Below, piece after piece: positions 33,826-43,076 of a DNA stretch of 44,962 nt. The translations under genes and the position numbers were made by a program. This DNA comes from Gammaproteobacteria bacterium (GTDB taxonomy: Bacteria; Pseudomonadota; Gammaproteobacteria; UBA4575). The stretch covers positions 1 to 44,962 of the forward strand of contig JABDMD010000174.1 of assembly GCA_013001685.1 (NCBI GenBank), read 5' to 3'. The notes beneath the pieces are model-generated. The model saw only the letters and a program-made list of their open reading frames with translations. It ran no database searches and was not told the origin of the DNA. Within the stretch, counting starts at the first letter, position 1, and each line of letters begins with the position of its first letter.

Positions 33826-34428
33826 ATGTTGGTAGTAGGTCTCACAGGCGGAATTGGCTGCGGCAAAAGTCTTGTTTCTGACCTATTCCACAAGCTCTTT
33901 AATATACCAATCATTGATGCAGATGTAGTTGCGAGAGAGCTAACTCAAACTAGCCCAGTAGTCGATATTATTTCTCAGCAACTTGGCAAAGAGTATATTG
34001 ATAACAATAATAACTTATTACGTGAAAAGCTTAGACAAGCAATTTTTTCTGACTCGAGTATTCGCGAAAAACTTGAAAAAATTCTTCATCCGTTGGTGTA
34101 TGATGAAATCAGAAATAAAATTAGTCAGTTGGATACAAGTTATTGCATTGTAGTCATACCTTTATTACTAGAAACTAAACGGACTGAATTTCTTGATCGT
34201 ATTTTGGTTGTGGATTGCACGGTTGAACAGCAAATTTCACGTGTAATGCAACGTGACCAATGCAGTGAATCCCATGGTAAAAAGATCATTGCCGCGCAAA
34301 TAGATCGAGATAGTCGTTTGTCACTAGCTGATGATATTATTAAAAACGATAGCAGCACTGCAGCTGTTAAAGAACAAGTATTATTACTACATAAAAAATA
34401 TATTGAATTAAGTAAACCTCAAAATTAA
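33826..34428 (+). CDS. coaE: Dephospho-CoA kinase
   Basis: Cytosolic enzyme of the final step of coenzyme A synthesis, phosphorylating the 3'-OH of dephospho-CoA. The P-loop GGIGCGKS is at residues 8-15, then DADVVAREL near 33, the CoA-domain REKLRQAIF and LHPLVYDEIR near 88, and VIPLLLETKR. Length 200 is usual. It starts 16 bases after pilD, the conserved pilD-coaE arrangement of gammaproteobacteria, and is followed 2 bases later by zapD. Confidence 0.96.
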   Translation: MLVVGLTGGIGCGKSLVSDLFHKLFNIPIIDADVVARELTQTSPVVDIISQQLGKEYIDNNNNLLREKLRQAIFSDSSIREKLEKILHPLVYDEIRNKISQLDTSYCIVVIPLLLETKRTEFLDRILVVDCTVEQQISRVMQRDQCSESHGKKIIAAQIDRDSRLSLADDIIKNDSSTAAVKEQVLLLHKKYIELSKPQN

Positions 34429-34430
34429 TT

Positions 34431-35216
34431 GTGGCTGATAAAATAGAAACAAATGAAACGTGTTATGAGCAGCCGCTTAATGAGCGTATGCGGACATTTT
34501 TACGCTATGAGGAACTTACTCGACGCTTTAGTTTTTTTGCCAAACAAGAAAGTAGTTCTGATTCACATGCTGCGCTACTAACTTTAATTGAAATCTTAAG
34601 CCTGGTATCACGCGGTGATCTTAAACAAGAGCTACTAAAAGAATTAAAACGACAAATTGATACACTTGAACAACTTGCTAACAAGCCTAAACTGAATACA
34701 AGTAAATTAATTCAAATATTATCCAAGCATAAAAATATATTTGATCGTTTACATACAGTACGCGGTCAAATCGGTAACCACCTTAAAGAAAATGATTTCA
34801 TTAATAGTATTCGACAACGTGCTGTTATTCCTGGTGGAACATGTGATTTTGATTTACCCGAATATCATCATTGGTTATCTCTTCCATTTAATCAACGCAA
34901 CAAAGTACTTTTAGAATGGATTGCTCCATTTGAACTAGTTGAAAAAAGTGTCAGCCATGCACTCCGCTTGATTAGAGAAAGCACTCAGTATATTGATAAA
35001 ACTGCGACAAAAGGTTTCTACGATCAAAATCTAGACCCAAATTCGCCAAACCAACTAATACGCATTGCTGTTGCAAAAAAACATAATTTTTTCCCAGAAT
35101 GTAGCGCCGGCAAACATCGATTTTCTATTCGATTTCTATCGCAGGATCATCCGAACTCCACTCCTAAGCAATCCCAAGCTAATATTGACTTCAAACTTGC
35201 CTGCTGTACTTTTTAA
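34431..35216 (+). CDS. zapD: Cell division protein ZapD
   Basis: Cytoplasmic FtsZ-bundling protein (YacF/DUF1342) that stabilises the Z ring. The 261-residue sequence shows the family's N-terminal YEQPLNERMRTFLRYEEL, a helical region to about residue 115, and a beta-rich C-terminal half with GGTCDFDLPEYHHWL near 138. Start is GTG two bases after coaE. Its stop region overlaps the convergent MutT-fusion gene by 4 bases. In E. coli, yacG would follow; no yacG is present between zapD and mutT here. Confidence 0.93.
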   Translation: MADKIETNETCYEQPLNERMRTFLRYEELTRRFSFFAKQESSSDSHAALLTLIEILSLVSRGDLKQELLKELKRQIDTLEQLANKPKLNTSKLIQILSKHKNIFDRLHTVRGQIGNHLKENDFINSIRQRAVIPGGTCDFDLPEYHHWLSLPFNQRNKVLLEWIAPFELVEKSVSHALRLIRESTQYIDKTATKGFYDQNLDPNSPNQLIRIAVAKKHNFFPECSAGKHRFSIRFLSQDHPNSTPKQSQANIDFKLACCTF

Positions 35217-36181
35217 GTAGCTAAATCCCAAAAACTTCTTATTGCGGCAATACCTTGCCCACCATAGTTGACACATACACCTATATCGCTCTCACTTAGG
35301 CCGCCGATTGCATAGGCAGGAATAAGACTGTGTTTTGATAATGCTGCAAAACCATCCCACTCAAGTGTTTTACTATTTTCACTGAAGTTTTTTTCAATTA
35401 CTGGCCCTATAAATATATAGTCCAATCCAAGCATATTTGCATGTTCAACTTCTTTTTGATCGTGACAAGATGCTCCTACTAGTTTAGTTGCATCTAGTGG
35501 CCTTGTTTTTGTGCTCAACAATTTATTACTAGTTAAATGCATACCAGCAATTTGTGATTCATTAAGGCTGTTCACTTCGCTATTTAATATAAGTTGAACT
35601 TCGTAATCACCACATAATATGGCACATTTTTTTGCTAATTTCATATACTCAGAACTCCCTAATTCATGCGATCGAAGTTGAATGATGTTGACCGAATCTT
35701 GACTGACGACATTCTCAAATTTCATTAAGAAATTACCAGGGTCTTGTGAATAGCTAGGGGTAACCGGGAAAATTTTAGGCAACTTCAAGGCTCTTATTAG
35801 CCCATAGTTCGCAGCTGGGAAATCATCATCATTCAAAGAATCGATAGATTTCCAATAAATCTTTTGTCCTTCGTGTGCAGTAACACCACCAGAATACTCA
35901 GAAACTAAATAAGCATCTAGCAATATTTTTCGATCTGAATAGACATAAGGAACCTGTATTAGTGGTGTAGATTTTATTAGTTGGATATTTAACTCTTCCA
36001 ATAGCTCTCGTCGCAATGAATTAGCTGAGGTTTCATTTTTCTCTACCTTACCCCCAGGAAACTCGAGCAAATCACCTAAATGAGTATCAGATTTCCGCCT
36101 ACTAACAAGAACTTCATGCTTTGAATTTTTTATAATAGCAACAACGACATGAATACTTTCTAACTCTGGTATATCGTTCAC
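35213..36181 (-). CDS. Nudix hydrolase (MutT-like) fused to a thiamine phosphate synthase/TenI-like domain
   Basis: A two-domain protein of 322 residues. Residues 1-130 are a MutT-type Nudix hydrolase that would clear 8-oxo-dGTP. The Nudix box fits GX5EX7REUXEEXGU (GGKVEKNE...RELLEELNI) except that Asn replaces the final Gly. Residues 140-322 resemble ThiE/TenI TIM barrels (IIQLRSHEL, GASCHDQKEVEHANMLGLDYIFIGPV, AIGGL), with the usual phosphate-binding loop only partly kept. Such MutT-ThiE fusions are common in gammaproteobacteria at this argJ-secA locus; the role of the ThiE part is unclear, so true thiamine synthesis should not be assumed. It follows argJ after 16 bases on the same strand. 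Confidence 0.88.
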   Translation of the reverse strand: MNDIPELESIHVVVAIIKNSKHEVLVSRRKSDTHLGDLLEFPGGKVEKNETSANSLRRELLEELNIQLIKSTPLIQVPYVYSDRKILLDAYLVSEYSGGVTAHEGQKIYWKSIDSLNDDDFPAANYGLIRALKLPKIFPVTPSYSQDPGNFLMKFENVVSQDSVNIIQLRSHELGSSEYMKLAKKCAILCGDYEVQLILNSEVNSLNESQIAGMHLTSNKLLSTKTRPLDATKLVGASCHDQKEVEHANMLGLDYIFIGPVIEKNFSENSKTLEWDGFAALSKHSLIPAYAIGGLSESDIGVCVNYGGQGIAAIRSFWDLAT

Positions 36182-36197
36182 TAAAGAAGATTATAGT

Positions 36198-37415
36198 TTA
36201 AGTTCGATACTCTGCATTAATTTTTACATAGTCATAGGAAAGGTCAGTCGTCCATACAGTTACCTCAGAATCGCCATCACCTAGTGATAATCGAAATTGT
36301 ATTTCGTCTTTTTGCATTTCTTTTTGACCATTTTTTTCATTATAACTATCTGCTAACTCTCCACGCTTAATAACGTATAAGTCATTGATAAATAGAGATA
36401 TATTTTCTATTTGGATTGGCTCTTCTGTTGCTCGACCTGCTGCTGCCAATATTCGACCCCAATTTGGATCACATGCGAACACAGCAGTTTTCACTAACGG
36501 CGAGTGCGCAATAGCAAAAGCAACTGCTCGCGCAATTGATTTACTTTTTGCTTGTTCAACTTTAACCGAAATATATTTTGTAACTCCTTCACCATCTCTA
36601 ATAATAGACTGAGCTAATTTCAAGAAAATAAAATTTAATTCAGTTACAAATTTTTCTTTAGTTTGTTTAGAAAGTTCACTAAACTTCAAACCTGACTTAC
36701 CTGTTGCAATTAATGCACACGCATCATTAGTAGAAGTATCCCCATCAACAGTAATGCAGTGAAATGATTGCTCTACACCTGCATACAAAAGATCATTTAA
36801 GTTTTTATTATCGATTTCTAAATCTGTGGCGATATAGGCAAGCATGGTTGCCATATCAGGACGAATCATCCCAGCACCTTTTGCAATACCGGTAATTGAA
36901 ACTGCAGTTCCATCTAAAATAAGTTGTTTGGAATAACCTTTGGCCACAGTATCGGTAGTCATAATGGCAAAAGCCGCTGCCAACCAGGCATCTTCTTTAA
37001 GATGCTCTAATAAAGCTGGCAACTGATTTGTAATTTTATCTACAGGCAGCCTTTCACCTATTACACCCGTTGAAAAAGGTAATACTTGTATTTCTTCACA
37101 CTTAGATTCTGTTGCAAGGGCAGCACAGGTTTGCTTTGTATCCGAAATACCTTGCTTACCGAGCCCTGCATTAGCGTTGCCAGAATTGATCAGCAAATAT
37201 TTAGGTGTTGATGCTTCTAGATGTGTTCGAGCTATTTCAATCGGTGCTGCACAGAATTGATTTTTTGTAAGCACAACCGCGGTATTAGAACCCTCAGATA
37301 ATTCAAATAACACAAGATCATCTCGATCTTTATATTTGATTCCTGCCGCTGTTGTAGCGATTCGGATTCCAGATATAGGAAGCAGTTTAGATGGGGCTAG
37401 AAGTGTGATTGCCAT
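36198..37415 (-). CDS. argJ: Glutamate N-acetyltransferase / ornithine acetyltransferase ArgJ
   Basis: Ntn-type transferase that moves acetyl from N-acetylornithine to glutamate in the cyclic arginine pathway (and may also use acetyl-CoA in bifunctional forms). The precursor cuts itself before the Thr of KGAGMIRPDMATML, near residue 190; the freed Thr is the nucleophile. Other family segments are LINSGNANAG near 76, TVDGDTSTND near 222 and DPNWGRILAAAGRA near 315. Length 405 is typical. It lies between secA and the MutT fusion, as in Pseudomonas. Mono- versus bifunctional cannot be decided from sequence. Confidence 0.95.
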   Translation of the reverse strand: MAITLLAPSKLLPISGIRIATTAAGIKYKDRDDLVLFELSEGSNTAVVLTKNQFCAAPIEIARTHLEASTPKYLLINSGNANAGLGKQGISDTKQTCAALATESKCEEIQVLPFSTGVIGERLPVDKITNQLPALLEHLKEDAWLAAAFAIMTTDTVAKGYSKQLILDGTAVSITGIAKGAGMIRPDMATMLAYIATDLEIDNKNLNDLLYAGVEQSFHCITVDGDTSTNDACALIATGKSGLKFSELSKQTKEKFVTELNFIFLKLAQSIIRDGEGVTKYISVKVEQAKSKSIARAVAFAIAHSPLVKTAVFACDPNWGRILAAAGRATEEPIQIENISLFINDLYVIKRGELADSYNEKNGQKEMQKDEIQFRLSLGDGDSEVTVWTTDLSYDYVKINAEYRT

Positions 37416-37483
37416 TGTTAACTGTAACTCGCCTCAAGGAAAATAAACAAAATTTTATTTTATTCAAACTTCAAGCATGTTTA

Positions 37484-40195
37484 TTAAGTTAACTTGCCAT
37501 GGCATTGTTTGAATTTCTTTCCTGATCCACAGTGACAAGGGTCATTGCGACCTAATTTTTTATCCTTACGCTTATAAGGCTCTTGTTTAACCTGCTCTTC
37601 TACCTTTGGCACAACTTCCTGCTGCTCTGGATGCAAAATATCATCCGCTTGTGCATGCTGATATTGAATATTTTCTGGCACTTGTTGTGCAGCTTCCATG
37701 GCTTTAATTTCTTCTAATGTTGGAAGCTCCACTCGGGAAATTAATGAAATAGTCTCATGCTTGATTTGCTCGAGCATTTCTTCAAACATACCAAAGGCTT
37801 CACGCTTATATTCCTGTTTAGGATTTTTCTGCGCATAGCCACGCAAACCTATTCCTTGGCGTAAATAATCCATTGCTGCTAGATGTTCTTTCCAACGGTT
37901 ATCTAATACCTTTAACATCATATCTTTTTCAAGTCTGCGCATAATGTCAGGCCCGACACGATCTTGTTTTTCCTGAAATAACTTTGCTACACGTTGATGA
38001 ATTCTTTCACGCACTTCTTCTTCAGCTACAGAGTCCTCATCATCTAACCACTTCTGAATTGGTAACGACAATCCATAATCATTTTTAAATGCAGCAGTCA
38101 AACCCTCAATATCCCATTGCTCATCCATACTGCCTGCAGGCAGGTACTCATTAATCGAGGCATCAACAACATCTTCACGAATAGCCGCTAGGTTTTCTGA
38201 TATATCTTCTTCCATCATAAGATCACGTCGTTGTTCGTAGACAACTTTACGTTGATCATTGGCAACATCATCATATTCAAGTAGATTTTTACGAATATCA
38301 AAGTTATGTGCTTCGACTTTACGCTGCGCATTCTCAATGGCTTTGGATACCCAAGGATGTTCAATAGACTCACCCGATTGCATGCCTAACTTTTGCATCA
38401 ATCCTCGAACCTTGTCGGATGCAAATATACGCATGAGGTTATCTTCCATCGAAAGATAAAAACGACTAGAACCAGGATCACCTTGACGACCCGAACGACC
38501 ACGTAATTGATTATCAATACGACGGGATTCATGCCGTTCTGTACCGATTATATGTAGCCCCCCAGAATTGATTACCGCATCATGTCGCTTTTGCCACTCA
38601 GATTTAACAGAATCCGCTTTACTAGAATCATCAAGTTGTTGTAATTCAGCATCTAAACTACCACCTAAAACAATATCAGTTCCTCGCCCTGCCATATTAG
38701 TAGCAATGGTTACCTTACCCGGCATACCTGCTTGAGTAATAATATGCGACTCTTTTTCATGCTGCTTAGCATTCAATACCTGGTGCTCAATATTCGACTT
38801 TTTCAGTACATTTGAAATTAACTCAGATGATTCAATTGAAGTCGTACCCACTAAAACAGGTTGTCCCCGCTGCGCGCAATTTTTTATATCTTCAATAATC
38901 GCATCATATTTTTCATTTAAGGTTAGGTAAACCAAGTCTCCCATATCATCGCGAACCATATCTCGATGCGTTGGTATCACAACTACTTCTAAACCATATA
39001 TAGATTGAAACTCAAATGCTTCAGTATCTGCTGTGCCAGTCATGCCAGAAAGCTTGTTATAGAGACGGAAATAATTTTGAAAGGTAATCGAAGCTAAGGT
39101 TTGATTTTCATTTTGTATATTCACACCTTCTTTTGCTTCTACGGCTTGATGCAAACCATCAGACCAACGTCGACCAGGCATGGTGCGACCTGTAAATTCA
39201 TCAACAATAATGACTTGCCCATCTTGAACAATGTAATCAACATCTTTTTGAAATAGGGCATGAGCACGCAATGCTGCATTTACATGATGAAGTAAACCAA
39301 TGTTAGTAGTGTCATAAAGTGTTTCATCTTCACCTAACAAACCCTGCTTACTTAACAAGTCTTCAATATTTTGATGGCCTTCCTCAGTCAGGAAAATTTG
39401 TCTACTTTTCTCATCAACACTGTAATCCCCAGGACCCTCTTCTTCATGCTGCACATCTAGCTTTGGTACCAGTTTGTTAATGGCAATATACATATCAGAA
39501 TTTTCACCTGAAGGGCCAGAGATAATCAAAGGTGTTCGCGCTTCATCAATTAAAATTGAATCCACTTCGTCGACAACAGCAAAATTTAATTCGCGCTGCA
39601 CACAACCTTGAATAGAAAATTCCATATTGTCGCGCAGATAATCAAAACCAAATTCGTTATTGGTGCCATAAGTGATATCTTCCGCATAGGCTTGCTGACG
39701 TTCTTCATGCATCATGCCGCCAGTTACCACACCTACATTTAGACCGAGAAATCTGTAAACTTGCCCCATCCATTCTGCATCTCGTTTGGCTAAGTAATCG
39801 TTAACCGTAACCACATGCGCGCCTTTGCCAGAGAGAGCATTTAAATATACTGGTAGCGTTGCAACGAGCGTTTTACCCTCGCCTGTTCGCATCTCGGAAA
39901 TTTTGCCATCATTTAGCACCATGCCACCAATAAGTTGCACATCGAAATGTCGCATCCCTAAAACTCGACTGGCTGCTTCACGCACCGTTGCGAATGCATC
40001 AGGAAGAAGTTCTTCTAGAGTAGAACCATTGCTAAGTTGATTACGAAATTCAGCGGTTTTGTTTTTTAATGCCTGATCATCAAGTGCCTTATAAGTATCT
40101 TCCAGATCATTAATTTGTTTAACCGCTTTTGTATATTGATTAACCAGTCGTTGGTTGCGACTGCCAAATAACTTCTTTGTGACCTTTTGAAACAT
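37484..40195 (-). CDS. secA: Preprotein translocase ATPase SecA
   Basis: Motor ATPase that drives preproteins through SecYEG. The 903-residue protein contains Walker A in [11 protein letters not shown] near residue 104, the Walker B-type [17 protein letters not shown] near 207, a preprotein cross-linking domain (about 230-375), the second nucleotide domain with [10 protein letters not shown] near 505 and [13 protein letters not shown] near 567, the helical scaffold, and the C-terminal zinc motif [13 protein letters not shown] that binds SecB. No SecM arrest gene lies upstream; instead there is an untranslated leader of about 150 bases from a TATAAT hexamer. Confidence 0.98.
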   Translation of the reverse strand: MFQKVTKKLFGSRNQRLVNQYTKAVKQINDLEDTYKALDDQALKNKTAEFRNQLSNGSTLEELLPDAFATVREAASRVLGMRHFDVQLIGGMVLNDGKISEMRTGEGKTLVATLPVYLNALSGKGAHVVTVNDYLAKRDAEWMGQVYRFLGLNVGVVTGGMMHEERQQAYAEDITYGTNNEFGFDYLRDNMEFSIQGCVQRELNFAVVDEVDSILIDEARTPLIISGPSGENSDMYIAINKLVPKLDVQHEEEGPGDYSVDEKSRQIFLTEEGHQNIEDLLSKQGLLGEDETLYDTTNIGLLHHVNAALRAHALFQKDVDYIVQDGQVIIVDEFTGRTMPGRRWSDGLHQAVEAKEGVNIQNENQTLASITFQNYFRLYNKLSGMTGTADTEAFEFQSIYGLEVVVIPTHRDMVRDDMGDLVYLTLNEKYDAIIEDIKNCAQRGQPVLVGTTSIESSELISNVLKKSNIEHQVLNAKQHEKESHIITQAGMPGKVTIATNMAGRGTDIVLGGSLDAELQQLDDSSKADSVKSEWQKRHDAVINSGGLHIIGTERHESRRIDNQLRGRSGRQGDPGSSRFYLSMEDNLMRIFASDKVRGLMQKLGMQSGESIEHPWVSKAIENAQRKVEAHNFDIRKNLLEYDDVANDQRKVVYEQRRDLMMEEDISENLAAIREDVVDASINEYLPAGSMDEQWDIEGLTAAFKNDYGLSLPIQKWLDDEDSVAEEEVRERIHQRVAKLFQEKQDRVGPDIMRRLEKDMMLKVLDNRWKEHLAAMDYLRQGIGLRGYAQKNPKQEYKREAFGMFEEMLEQIKHETISLISRVELPTLEEIKAMEAAQQVPENIQYQHAQADDILHPEQQEVVPKVEEQVKQEPYKRKDKKLGRNDPCHCGSGKKFKQCHGKLT

Positions 40196-40354
40196 ATTTT
40201 ATGATGTGCGAGAGATAATAATATTACTGAATAAACAGTAGAGAAGAATGCCCGCTTTCTAGATGGCTAAAACAAAACTGCAATACGAGCTGACTCTACC
40301 AATGCAAAATTAGGTAAATAAATATAAATTTAAAGTATATGAAGCAAGCTATGA

Positions 40355-40360
40355 ATTATA
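40355..40360 (-). promoter_or_regulatory. Candidate -10 element for secA
   Basis: On the minus strand TATAAT lies at 40360-40355 within the 234-bp gap between the M23 peptidase gene and secA. No good -35 is found at 16-18 bases. If used, the secA leader would be about 150 bases, AT-rich and without any upstream ATG. Confidence 0.4.
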
Positions 40361-40429
40361 CACTAGCCCGAATGAAAGGAATCTACAAAGTTGTTAAAGC
40401 CGTGATCTGATTTTTTGCTTGCTGCTTCC

Positions 40430-41338
40430 CTAATCGACAAACTTCATAGGGTCGATACGAGCTCCGTCCTTAATAACCTCGAAATGCACATGAGGGCCGG
40501 TTGAACGACCTGTGCTACCGAGCTTAGCGATCACTTGACCACGCTTTATAGCCTCGCCCACCTGTACATGAATCATCTGGTTATGGCCATAGCGTGTTAC
40601 ATAGCCATTACCATGATCTATCTCTACTAGATAGCCGTATCCTCCTTTTTCATCAGCATGGGTAACCACACCACCTGCAACCGCAACAACATCGTTGCCC
40701 GCCTTGCCAGCAAAATCCACACCTTTGTGTGTTTCAGTCTTGCCGCTGAAAGGGCTTGTACGTTTGCCAAAATATGAGGAAATCCAACCATGAATAACAG
40801 GTCTGCCTTGTGGGCGAGTTTCTTGTTCTAACTTTTCATCGATTAGTAAATCATTGAGCACGCGTAATTGGTATTCACGATTATCAATTTCAGTATTCAA
40901 TCTTGCTAGTACTGCATCGATCTCCATATCAACCTGTGCTTCGCCATCGGATGATGAATTAGGACCACCAAGACCTGGAACCGAATCAAAACTAAACTCA
41001 TCTGCATCCAAGCCAGCCATATTAACCAACATATTACCTAACGCATCAATGCGATTTACATGCGCTTGTAATAAACCCACTTTCGTAGTCAATGCATCCA
41101 CATGGGTTTCACTTTCACGTTTGGCAATCGTTAAACGTTCTTTTTGTGCACTGACATCAGCTTTCCATTCACTTAATATTGTCTTATGACCAAATGAGAT
41201 GCCAAGCAAATAGCCTCCACCCAACAGAACTGCAGAAAGTGTAATTAAGCCCAAAAACACACCAATCTTATTAAAGCCATGCAATGAATTTGCATAGATA
41301 TGATTTGTTCGCGGGCGCGGAAAAATGATAATGTTCAT
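40430..41338 (-). CDS. M23 family metallopeptidase (LytM-type, membrane-anchored)
   Basis: Predicted periplasmic peptidoglycan endopeptidase or regulator. Residues 27-50 form one transmembrane helix (GVFLGLITLSAVLLGGGYLLG) preceded by basic residues, so the bulk is periplasmic. A helical/coiled-coil stretch covers about 55-165. The C-terminal LytM domain has the zinc ligands His-x3-Asp in THKGVDFAG near 205 and the H-x-H of HVHFEVIKDG near 285, so it should be catalytically active rather than an EnvC/NlpD-like degenerate form. The gene sits between secA and divergent dciA, close to ftsZ and lpxC, consistent with a role in wall growth or division. Confidence 0.9.
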   Translation of the reverse strand: MNIIIFPRPRTNHIYANSLHGFNKIGVFLGLITLSAVLLGGGYLLGISFGHKTILSEWKADVSAQKERLTIAKRESETHVDALTTKVGLLQAHVNRIDALGNMLVNMAGLDADEFSFDSVPGLGGPNSSSDGEAQVDMEIDAVLARLNTEIDNREYQLRVLNDLLIDEKLEQETRPQGRPVIHGWISSYFGKRTSPFSGKTETHKGVDFAGKAGNDVVAVAGGVVTHADEKGGYGYLVEIDHGNGYVTRYGHNQMIHVQVGEAIKRGQVIAKLGSTGRSTGPHVHFEVIKDGARIDPMKFVD

Positions 41339-41416
41339 CTAACTATTTTTATACTTATTATTTTATTTATAGGTTCTTGTTCATTCATAATTAATTACAT
41401 CCATGTAAATAATCTG

Positions 41417-41851
41417 ATGCAAAAATTTTGTTCCTACATCAGCGTAGACCTGCAAAAAAAAGCAAAACTGCTACATAGACTCACCCTGAGTATAAGAACG
41501 CAGTTGCCTGAAGACCTAGCCAATCACTGTTGGGTTGCAGGTGTCGACAATCGCACCCTTACGATCATTACAGATGATCCTAATCGGGCGAGCGTTATTC
41601 GATTCCAACAACGTGAGATATTGAAGCAACTGAATCAAGAACTAAGTCTTACTGTAAAGGAATACTTGAATCAAATAAAGGTTAAAATATGTAACGTTAT
41701 CAATGGTGTAAATCATCCGACGAATGCCGAAATTTTGTCTAAAAATAGCGCAAATCTCATCAATCAGTGTGCGAAAAATATCAAGGACTTAGAGCTTCAA
41801 AAAGCGATGCAGAGACTCGCAAAAAGAGGCTTAAAAGAAACGGAGAAGTAA
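41417..41851 (+). CDS. dciA: DciA-like protein (DUF721)
   Basis: Short protein (about 144 residues) with a DUF721/DciA N-terminal domain. The segment KKAKLLHRLTLSIRTQLPED, then NHCWVAGVDNRTLTIITDDPNRASVIRFQQREIL, matches the KH-like fold of DciA, the ancestral loader of the DnaB helicase. The C-terminal 60 residues are basic and low in conservation, as in the family. I start at ATG 41417; the open frame extends back to 41300, but that adds a hydrophobic stretch translated from the AT-rich region overlapping the M23 gene. Location next to lpxC/secA is the usual one for this family in Pseudomonas-type genomes. Confidence 0.72.
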   Translation: MQKFCSYISVDLQKKAKLLHRLTLSIRTQLPEDLANHCWVAGVDNRTLTIITDDPNRASVIRFQQREILKQLNQELSLTVKEYLNQIKVKICNVINGVNHPTNAEILSKNSANLINQCAKNIKDLELQKAMQRLAKRGLKETEK

Positions 41852-41853
41852 TT

Positions 41854-41894
41854 CATTTTTAATAACCATTAAAGGTTAATGGTTATTAAAAATG
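41854..41894. terminator. Long perfect hairpin between convergent dciA and lpxC (bidirectional terminator)
   Basis: A perfect 19-bp inverted repeat (41854-41872 with 41876-41894) with a 3-base loop AGG. Each arm ends in a run of five T on the outgoing strand, so it can terminate transcription both ways. It fills most of the 79-bp gap. Confidence 0.85.
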
Positions 41895-41930
41895 TGCAGA
41901 ATTGCATGACAAATAAGTCTATTTGAATTG

Positions 41931-42848
41931 TTACGAACTAGCGCTGATTGGTCGACTATAGAAAATAGGCACATTTTCTTCATCGTCTTCAAAAGTCACT
42001 TCTTCCCAGGCATCGGTAACAGAGACTAATTTACGTAACAATTTATTATTTAATGCATGACCGGATTTATAGCCACTGAAAGCACCTATTAAGCTATGTC
42101 CTAACAAATATAAATCACCAATGGCATCTAGAATTTTGTGTTTAACAAATTCATCTTCGTAACGCAGACCATCTTCATTAAGAATACGATGATCATCAAC
42201 TGCAATGGAGTTGTCTAAGCTGCCACCCAAGGCAAGGTTCTTTGAGCGTAGCGTTTCAAAATCTCGCATGAATCCAAATGTACGCGAACGCGAAACCTCT
42301 TTAACAAAAGAAGTGGTTGAGAAATCAAGTTCAGCTTTTTGTGGTGCAGCTTTGAAAACTGGGTGATCAAAATCGATAGTGAAACCAACTTTAAATCCAT
42401 CAAACGGATCAAAACGTGCCCACTTATCATCTTCTTTTATTTCCAGTGCCTTTATAATGCGAATAAACTTCTTCGGTGCATTTTGCTCAATAATTCCTGC
42501 CGACTGAACCAAGAACACAAAAGGTCCTGCACTGCCGTCCATAATTGGCACTTCAGGAGCACTCACATCGACAAAAGCATTATCAATACCAAGCCCTGCA
42601 ATTGCAGACAAAAGATGCTCTACAGTTGAAATACGTACTTCGTCAGATACCAGAGTGGTTGAGAGACTCGTATCTCCAACATTTTCAGGACTGGCTTTAA
42701 TTTCTACGGGAGGATCGAGGTCAATACGCCTAAACACTACACCTGTTTCAACGGGAGCAGGTCTTAAGGTTAAATACACCTTTTTACCTGTATGTAAACC
42801 CACCCCAGTGGCACGAATTACATTTTTTAGCGTTCTTTGTTTTATCAC
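41931..42848 (-). CDS. lpxC: UDP-3-O-acyl-N-acetylglucosamine deacetylase LpxC
   Basis: Zinc amidase of the first committed step of lipid A synthesis. The Zn ligands are visible: His78 in STVEHLLSA, and a His and Asp in [15 protein letters not shown] near 237-241. The catalytic His is in YKSGHALNN near 264. The N-terminus [22 protein letters not shown] is the family hallmark. Length 305 is typical. The start is GTG, with AGGA about 10 bases upstream. The order ftsA-ftsZ-lpxC is classical. An unusual leader containing two tiny abutting open frames precedes it. Confidence 0.97.
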   Translation of the reverse strand: MIKQRTLKNVIRATGVGLHTGKKVYLTLRPAPVETGVVFRRIDLDPPVEIKASPENVGDTSLSTTLVSDEVRISTVEHLLSAIAGLGIDNAFVDVSAPEVPIMDGSAGPFVFLVQSAGIIEQNAPKKFIRIIKALEIKEDDKWARFDPFDGFKVGFTIDFDHPVFKAAPQKAELDFSTTSFVKEVSRSRTFGFMRDFETLRSKNLALGGSLDNSIAVDDHRILNEDGLRYEDEFVKHKILDAIGDLYLLGHSLIGAFSGYKSGHALNNKLLRKLVSVTDAWEEVTFEDDEENVPIFYSRPISASS

Positions 42849-42860
42849 GGACTGTAAATC

Positions 42861-42968
42861 CTATTCGATCGCAGTTAGAAAATGGACACCCCTATATGGA
42901 TGTGCCATTCAGAGTAATAGCGCCATCATTACAGCTGCATGAAGACGCCACTTAAAAAACCGCGACAT
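42861..42968 (-). other. Two abutting mini-ORFs in the lpxC leader
   Basis: On the minus strand an ATG at 42968 opens a 19-residue frame MSRFFKWRLHAAVMMALLL, cationic then hydrophobic like the start of a signal peptide, ending in TGA at 42909. An ATG follows immediately in the same frame (42908) and gives 15 residues ending in TAG at 42861, just before the lpxC GTG. They could be a leader peptide pair, a single small gene broken by one nonsense codon, or chance. AGGA lies 11 bases before the first ATG. Confidence 0.35.
42881..42909. repeat. Imperfect dyad just upstream of lpxC
   Basis: AATGG (42881-42885) and CCATT (42905-42909) enclose further partial complementarity (GGGGTGT with GCACATCC, with bulges). 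It lies 33-61 bases upstream of the lpxC start, overlapping the second mini-ORF. It could fold in the mRNA leader or serve as an operator. Confidence 0.4.
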
Positions 42969-43076
42969 TATTACACAAATCCTACAAATACGTCGCCTCG
43001 GGGGTTTGAGCCCTTAGCTGTAATTTGGTTCCGTTTAACCTGTTAAGTTAAGAAGCCTAATAAACTAAGCTACCTA

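Noticed and set aside
41300-41416. N-terminal extension of the dciA-like frame with a hydrophobic, lipobox-like stretch
   Set aside because: It overlaps the divergent M23 peptidase start, is translated from AT-rich intergenic DNA, and DciA proteins are cytosolic without signal sequences.
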